Positions 5,643 to 8,832 of a stretch of 8,832 nucleotides of DNA are shown here, piece by piece. The stretch is taken from contig DATDMG010000420.1 in assembly GCA_036518955.1 (NCBI GenBank), forward strand, positions 1 to 8,832, given 5' to 3'. Numbering within the stretch: position 1 is the stretch's first letter; the number at the start of each line of letters is the position of its first letter. Made by a program: the position numbers and the translations under genes. The notes under the pieces are model-generated. The model was not told the origin of the DNA and searched no databases. It worked only from the letters and a program-made list of their open reading frames with translations. Source of the DNA: DATDMG01 sp036518955 (GTDB lineage Bacteria > Actinomycetota > Actinomycetes > Actinomycetales > Kineosporiaceae).

Positions 5643-7853
5643 TCAGCCGCCGGCGGGGCTGCGCCAGGTCGCCAGCCAGACGTCGATCACCAGGCCGCTG
5701 ACCGTGGACGGCCTGCGGACGAGCACGTGCTGGTCCTCGGTGGTGTGCCGGAGCACGGCTCGCCGGGGCTGCTGCCCGAGAGCCGCGAGCGCACGCGGCG
5801 CCGAACCGTCGTCCTCGGCTGCCGACAACAGCACCAGCCGCCCTCCGGCCCCGCCGATCAGGGCCGCAAGGTGCCCCAGGGCCGCCCGCTGCTCCGACAC
5901 CGTCCCCGCCAGCAGCGCCGCGGACGGTCGTCCGCACACCCCGCGGATCACCTGCACCCATTCGTTCTGCGCCCGGATGCCGCCGGAGGCGTCGGTGACG
6001 CCGACGACGACGTCGCCGGGCCGCAGCTGGGCGCACACCGCGGCCACCGACTTCGGCTCGCCCACCTCGGTCCGTGAACTCGCCACCGGCCGGGTGGCGA
6101 CCGCCGCCGGGACCACGATCGCCAGCACGGCGGCGAGGACGGCCGCGACGAGCACGCCGACGGGCATCCGCCGACGGGCGTACCGCACCCCCCGGGCTGC
6201 GGCGGCGGTGGCCGCGACCACGACCGCCGGCAGCACGACCGGGACCAGCCGGCGGTCCGCCCAGGGATGGTCAGGGGTGATCCCGGGCCGGTAGAGAATG
6301 AGGACGACGGACCCCAGGCCGACGAGCGCCGCAACCAGCCAGCGCGGGGGCAGCCCGTCGCCGGCCGCCGGCCGCAGCCCGTCGCCGGCCGCCGGCAGTC
6401 GGCGGCTGCGCACCCACCAGCGCGTGGCGCCCGCCGCCGCCGCGGCGAACGCGGCGAGCGCCGCGATGCCGGCCGGGATCCCGACGTACCACGTCACCCA
6501 GCCCACCGACTGCTCGGCATAGGTGCGCGCGCCGTCCACCGGCAGCCCCTGCTGCGCCTGAAGGCTGGCGACCAGGGCGTTCCCCGGGTCGTCGACGGCC
6601 TGCCGCGCCACCATCCACCAGGGCCGGCTGGCCAGGACCAGCCCGGCCAGGACGACGAGCCCCGCGGCCAGCGCGGGCAGGACCCGGTCTGCCGTGCCGG
6701 AGCACCCGTCCCCGGCGACGACCTCCGCCCCGACGGCCGCCCGCCGGCGCTCCCACACCCGGTGCGCGGCGACGGCGACGAGGCCGGCGACGAGGAGCGC
6801 GACGGTCGCCGCGACGAGGGGGCCCAGGGACCCGGCGACGGTCCGCAGGTAGGGCCGGGCGAGCCACACCGCCGGCACGGCCGCCAGGGTGACGCCGGCC
6901 GCCGACGCGACGCCCAGCGGAACCGCGGCCGGGTGCCGGCGGATCCACAGCACCGTGCAGACGGGCACGACGAGCGCCACCTCGCGGACGGCGTCCACGC
7001 GCACCAGCGCCGCCAGCCCGAGCAGCGCGCCGGCGAGAACGGCGACCCGGCCCGCGCGCCCGCCCGAGCGCGGATCGAGCGCGTCGCACGTCAGGGCCGC
7101 CGCGCCGAGCACGATCACCAGCGCGGCCGGTTCGGAGAACGTCGTCCGGGCGGCGTGCAGGACGGGCTGCGTCAGGGCCAGCCCGGCGCAGGCCAGCGGG
7201 GCCCAGCGCGGGCCGACGATCCGCGCGGTGAGCCCCCCGGCCCCGAGCAGCGCCAGCCCGCCGAGCACGGCCGGGACGACGAACAGCCCGCCCCAGCCAC
7301 CGAGCCACCAGCCCAGCGAGTACAGGGCCGGCGCTCCGAGCAGGAACTGCGGCAGGATCTGCGCCGTCGCGGCGCTCCCGGAGCCGGACACCACCTGGTA
7401 GAACGCGGGGCTGTCCAGGGTGAACCCGGGCACCGACAGCGCCCGCGGGCCGCCGAAGGCGGCCAGATCGGCGTCCACCGGCAGGCCGTGGCGGGTGCCC
7501 AGCCACTGTGCGTAGAGAGCGTACGAGCCGGCGTCCCGGCGCAGCACGAGATGCTCGCCGTGGGTCGCCGCCGCCCACACCGCGAAGGCGACCGCCACCG
7601 CCAGGCAGGCCACCGCCGACCAGACCGGCACCGGCGGCCCACCCCGGACCGGGATCCAGCGCGCCAGCCACGCCACCGCCACCGCCACCGCCACCGCCAG
7701 CGGGGCGACGACCTCCGGCCGCCACCACCCGGCCGGCACCAGCAGCGCGGCCAGCGCGCACACCGCGAGCACGCCGAGCGCGGCGACCGGACCACCGGCC
7801 AGCAGCAGCACCGCGGCGGTCCGCTCGCCGCGCAGCTGGGCGGGCTGGCGCAC
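5643..7853 (-). CDS. Large multi-pass membrane protein, putative GT-C-type glycosyltransferase
   Basis: 736-residue polytopic membrane protein if started at the GTG at 7853, which has GGAGG 5 nt upstream. A TTG at 7991 would add 46 Arg-rich residues and has no such site. The first helix lies at about residues 14-40 and is followed by an AV-repeat helix (about 49-64) and one at about 76-95. Then comes the external loop HLVLRRDAGSYALYAQWLG (about 101-119). The RDxxxY motif (D107) is where actinobacterial GT-C-like proteins carry their proposed catalytic acidic residue. Many further hydrophobic segments run to about residue 580, with a Gly/Ala-rich charged loop at 480-502 that holds a 24-bp duplication. 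The last 150 residues look soluble and probably face outside, ending LVIDVWLATWRSPAGG. GT-C enzymes use polyprenyl-phosphate sugars, which fits the GT2 encoded next to it. I recognise the architecture but no precise family member, so the activity is inferred. Confidence 0.85.
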   Translation of the reverse strand: MRQPAQLRGERTAAVLLLAGGPVAALGVLAVCALAALLVPAGWWRPEVVAPLAVAVAVAVAWLARWIPVRGGPPVPVWSAVACLAVAVAFAVWAAATHGEHLVLRRDAGSYALYAQWLGTRHGLPVDADLAAFGGPRALSVPGFTLDSPAFYQVVSGSGSAATAQILPQFLLGAPALYSLGWWLGGWGGLFVVPAVLGGLALLGAGGLTARIVGPRWAPLACAGLALTQPVLHAARTTFSEPAALVIVLGAAALTCDALDPRSGGRAGRVAVLAGALLGLAALVRVDAVREVALVVPVCTVLWIRRHPAAVPLGVASAAGVTLAAVPAVWLARPYLRTVAGSLGPLVAATVALLVAGLVAVAAHRVWERRRAAVGAEVVAGDGCSGTADRVLPALAAGLVVLAGLVLASRPWWMVARQAVDDPGNALVASLQAQQGLPVDGARTYAEQSVGWVTWYVGIPAGIAALAAFAAAAAGATRWWVRSRRLPAAGDGLRPAAGDGLPPRWLVAALVGLGSVVLILYRPGITPDHPWADRRLVPVVLPAVVVAATAAAARGVRYARRRMPVGVLVAAVLAAVLAIVVPAAVATRPVASSRTEVGEPKSVAAVCAQLRPGDVVVGVTDASGGIRAQNEWVQVIRGVCGRPSAALLAGTVSEQRAALGHLAALIGGAGGRLVLLSAAEDDGSAPRALAALGQQPRRAVLRHTTEDQHVLVRRPSTVSGLVIDVWLATWRSPAGG
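6351..6398. repeat. 24-bp tandem duplication in the GT-C gene
   Basis: Two adjacent 24-nt units (6351-6374 and 6375-6398) differ at one base. They encode PAAGDGLR and PAAGDGLP-like octapeptides at about residues 486-501, in a hydrophilic loop between membrane helices. Confidence 0.85.
7672..7700. repeat. GCCACC hexanucleotide repeat in a membrane helix of the GT-C protein
   Basis: Four perfect GCCACC units (7672-7695) and a partial fifth encode an alternating Ala-Val run at about residues 53-62, inside the second predicted membrane helix. A change by one unit would add or remove two hydrophobic residues without a frameshift. Confidence 0.8.
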
Positions 7854-7858
7854 AACAC

Positions 7859-7863
7859 CCTCC
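7859..7863 (-). promoter_or_regulatory. Ribosome binding site of the GT-C gene
   Basis: GGAGG on the minus strand lies 5 nt before the GTG at 7853. It supports this start over the TTG at 7991 and places the first membrane helix close to the N-terminus. Confidence 0.65.
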
Positions 7864-7871
7864 GTTCGCGC

Positions 7872-7893
7872 CGCGGGGCGGCGCTGCCCCGCG
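7872..7893. repeat. 8-bp-arm inverted repeat in the divergent intergenic region
   Basis: CGCGGGGC (7872-7879) and GCCCCGCG (7886-7893) are perfect inverted arms with a 6-nt loop. The repeat lies just upstream of the GT-C ribosome binding site (7859-7863), so in a minus-strand transcript it would form a leader hairpin. Confidence 0.55.
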
Positions 7894-7923
7894 TGGTCGT
7901 CGGTGGCGGGACGGCGGAATCGG

Positions 7924-7951
7924 ACCGTCACGCCGGCGTCACCGTGACGGT
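7924..7951. promoter_or_regulatory. Candidate operator: nested CGTCAC/GTGACG palindromes
   Basis: ACCGTCAC (7924-7931) and GTGACGGT (7944-7951) are perfect inverted arms with a 12-nt spacer. The spacer holds a second CGTCAC, which together with the right arm forms the 13-nt palindrome CGTCACCGTGACG (7937-7949). The site lies between two divergent genes, where a shared regulator would bind. No factor is identified and no clear -35/-10 was found on either strand. Confidence 0.4.
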
Positions 7952-8020
7952 AGTGCGTCGCCGTCCGCCGCGCGGCCTGGGCGAGGCGCAACGCGCCGGG
8001 GCCGACCGTCAGCTGGCCAG

Positions 8021-8806
8021 GTGCCGAGCGTCCCCCTCGACCCGACGCCCGCGGGCGTGCCCGACCTGCTCCGCCGGCTGCTCACCGACGACCCGGGCCG
8101 GCCCCGGCTCACCTGGTACGGCCCGGACGGCGAGCGGGCCGAGTTCTCCGCCAAGGTCCTCGACAACTGGGTCGCGAAGACGGCGAACCTGCTCGTCGAG
8201 GAGGTGGACGCCGGCCCGGGCAGCCGGGTGGCGATCGCGCTGCCGGCACACTGGCGCACCGTGACCTGGCTGCTCGCGGCGTGGTCGACCGGCGCCTGTG
8301 CGGTCCTCGTCCCGGCCGACGCCGCACCGCCCGACGACGCGGACGCGGTCGTCGCGGCCGACCCCGAACTGCTCCGGGCGGCCGCCACGGCACCGCGCGC
8401 GGTGACCGTGGCGGTCGCCCTGCCGGTGCTGGCCCGCGGCTACGGTCCGGGGCTGGCCGAGGGCGCCCTCGACGCCGTCGTGGAGATCAGGTCTCGGGGC
8501 GACGTCTTCGTGCCCCTCGTCCACCCGGTCGCCACCGACGCGGCGCTCGAGACGCCTTCGGGGAAGATCGGGCACGGCGAGCTGCTGCCCCGCGCGGCCC
8601 GGGCCGCGGACCACGCCGGATGGCCGGCCGGCGTCCGGCTGCTCACCGACGCCGGCGCCGAGCGAGTGCTCGACGAAGTGGTCGCCCCCCTGCTCCGCCT
8701 CGGGTCCGTGGTGCTGCACCACGACCTGCCCTCCCTGGACGAACCGGCCAGGAGCGCCCTGCAGGACCAGGAGGGGATCACCGCCGTCGCGGCGCCCGGT
8801 CGGTGA
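8021..8806 (+). CDS. TIGR03089 family protein (truncated AMP-binding-like fold)
   Basis: 261-residue soluble protein of the actinobacteria-restricted TIGR03089 family, related to the N-terminal part of AMP-forming acyl-CoA ligases. The family pattern is clear: RLTWYGPDGERAEFSAKVL, then NWVAKTANLLVEEVDAGPGS, then RVAIALPAHWRTVTWLLAAW and TGACAVLVPADA (about residues 26-110). The C-terminal half has LTDAGAERVLDEVVAPLLRLGSVV. The ATP-binding P-loop (TSGTTGxPK type) and the C-terminal catalytic lysine domain of full ligases are absent, so it is probably not a working ligase; biochemical role unknown. The GTG at 8021 begins VPSVPLDPTP, where the conserved region starts, but has no strong ribosome binding site. 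From memory, the mycobacterial member (Rv3268) sits next to an LCP (LytR-CpsA-Psr) wall-assembly gene and near rmlD and wbbL. A position beside envelope glycosyltransferases therefore fits. It is divergent from the GT-C gene. Confidence 0.88.
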   Translation: MPSVPLDPTPAGVPDLLRRLLTDDPGRPRLTWYGPDGERAEFSAKVLDNWVAKTANLLVEEVDAGPGSRVAIALPAHWRTVTWLLAAWSTGACAVLVPADAAPPDDADAVVAADPELLRAAATAPRAVTVAVALPVLARGYGPGLAEGALDAVVEIRSRGDVFVPLVHPVATDAALETPSGKIGHGELLPRAARAADHAGWPAGVRLLTDAGAERVLDEVVAPLLRLGSVVLHHDLPSLDEPARSALQDQEGITAVAAPGR

Positions 8807-8832
8807 CTGGCGCCACCGGGCGGCGCATGAGC
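8807..8832. other. Window end, no gene assigned
   Basis: The 26 bases after the TIGR03089 stop hold an ATG at 8827 with no ribosome binding site in front and only two codons in the window. A short GC-rich inverted repeat without T tract is present. Nothing here can be called. Confidence 0.4.

Noticed and set aside
7854..7991. TTG start at 7991 for the GT-C gene
   Set aside because: TTG is rare, has no ribosome binding site here, and adds an Arg-rich leader ahead of the first helix. The GTG at 7853 has GGAGG at good spacing. It remains possible.
6267..8264. Long plus-strand open frame of 665 codons
   Set aside because: It is antisense to the GT-C gene, with a highly charged low-complexity translation. 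Its end overlaps the TIGR03089 gene in another frame.
8804..8832. Terminator after the TIGR03089 gene
   Set aside because: The short GC inverted repeat has no T tract and the window ends, so there is too little to call one.

Overview
This is very GC-rich DNA with dense coding and strong third-position G/C bias. Together with GTG starts, a conservon-type (CvnA-like) sensor kinase and a TIGR03089 gene, it points to a high-GC actinobacterium. The order may be Frankiales, Pseudonocardiales or Geodermatophilales, but I cannot name the genus from sequence alone.

Layout. Five of the six genes lie on the minus strand and are read right to left. They are a large multi-pass GT-C-like membrane protein (7853-5643), a polyprenol-phosphate GT2 with two C-terminal membrane helices (5551-4499), a GT4-type GT-B glycosyltransferase (4524-3283), an LPG_synthase_TM/AglD-type multi-pass protein (3286-2264), and a nitrate/nitrite-sensing-domain histidine kinase that runs off the left edge (2174-1). 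The three middle genes overlap, one pair by ATGA, and probably form one translationally coupled unit. The GT-C gene lies 91 bp upstream of them. The kinase follows after 89 bp that hold a weak candidate promoter, so it may instead begin a separate conservon operon. The sixth gene (8021-8806, plus strand) encodes a TIGR03089-family protein and is divergent from the GT-C gene across 167 bp that hold two inverted repeats.

How the genes may work together. I infer that GT2 charges a polyprenyl phosphate with a sugar on the cytoplasmic face and that GT4 works on a nucleotide-sugar step there. The LPG_synthase_TM-like protein could help move the lipid-linked sugar across the membrane, and the GT-C protein could use it on the outer face. 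This would be a GtrB/flippase/GT-C type of envelope glycosylation cassette, with the two halves of an archaeal AglD-like protein encoded separately. Substrate and product cannot be read from the sequence.

The other notable theme is short in-frame tandem repeats (6, 15 and 24 bp) in several of these genes. One 15-bp array lies exactly on the GT2 stop / GT4 start junction. I saw no rRNA, tRNA, CRISPR, insertion sequence or phage feature.
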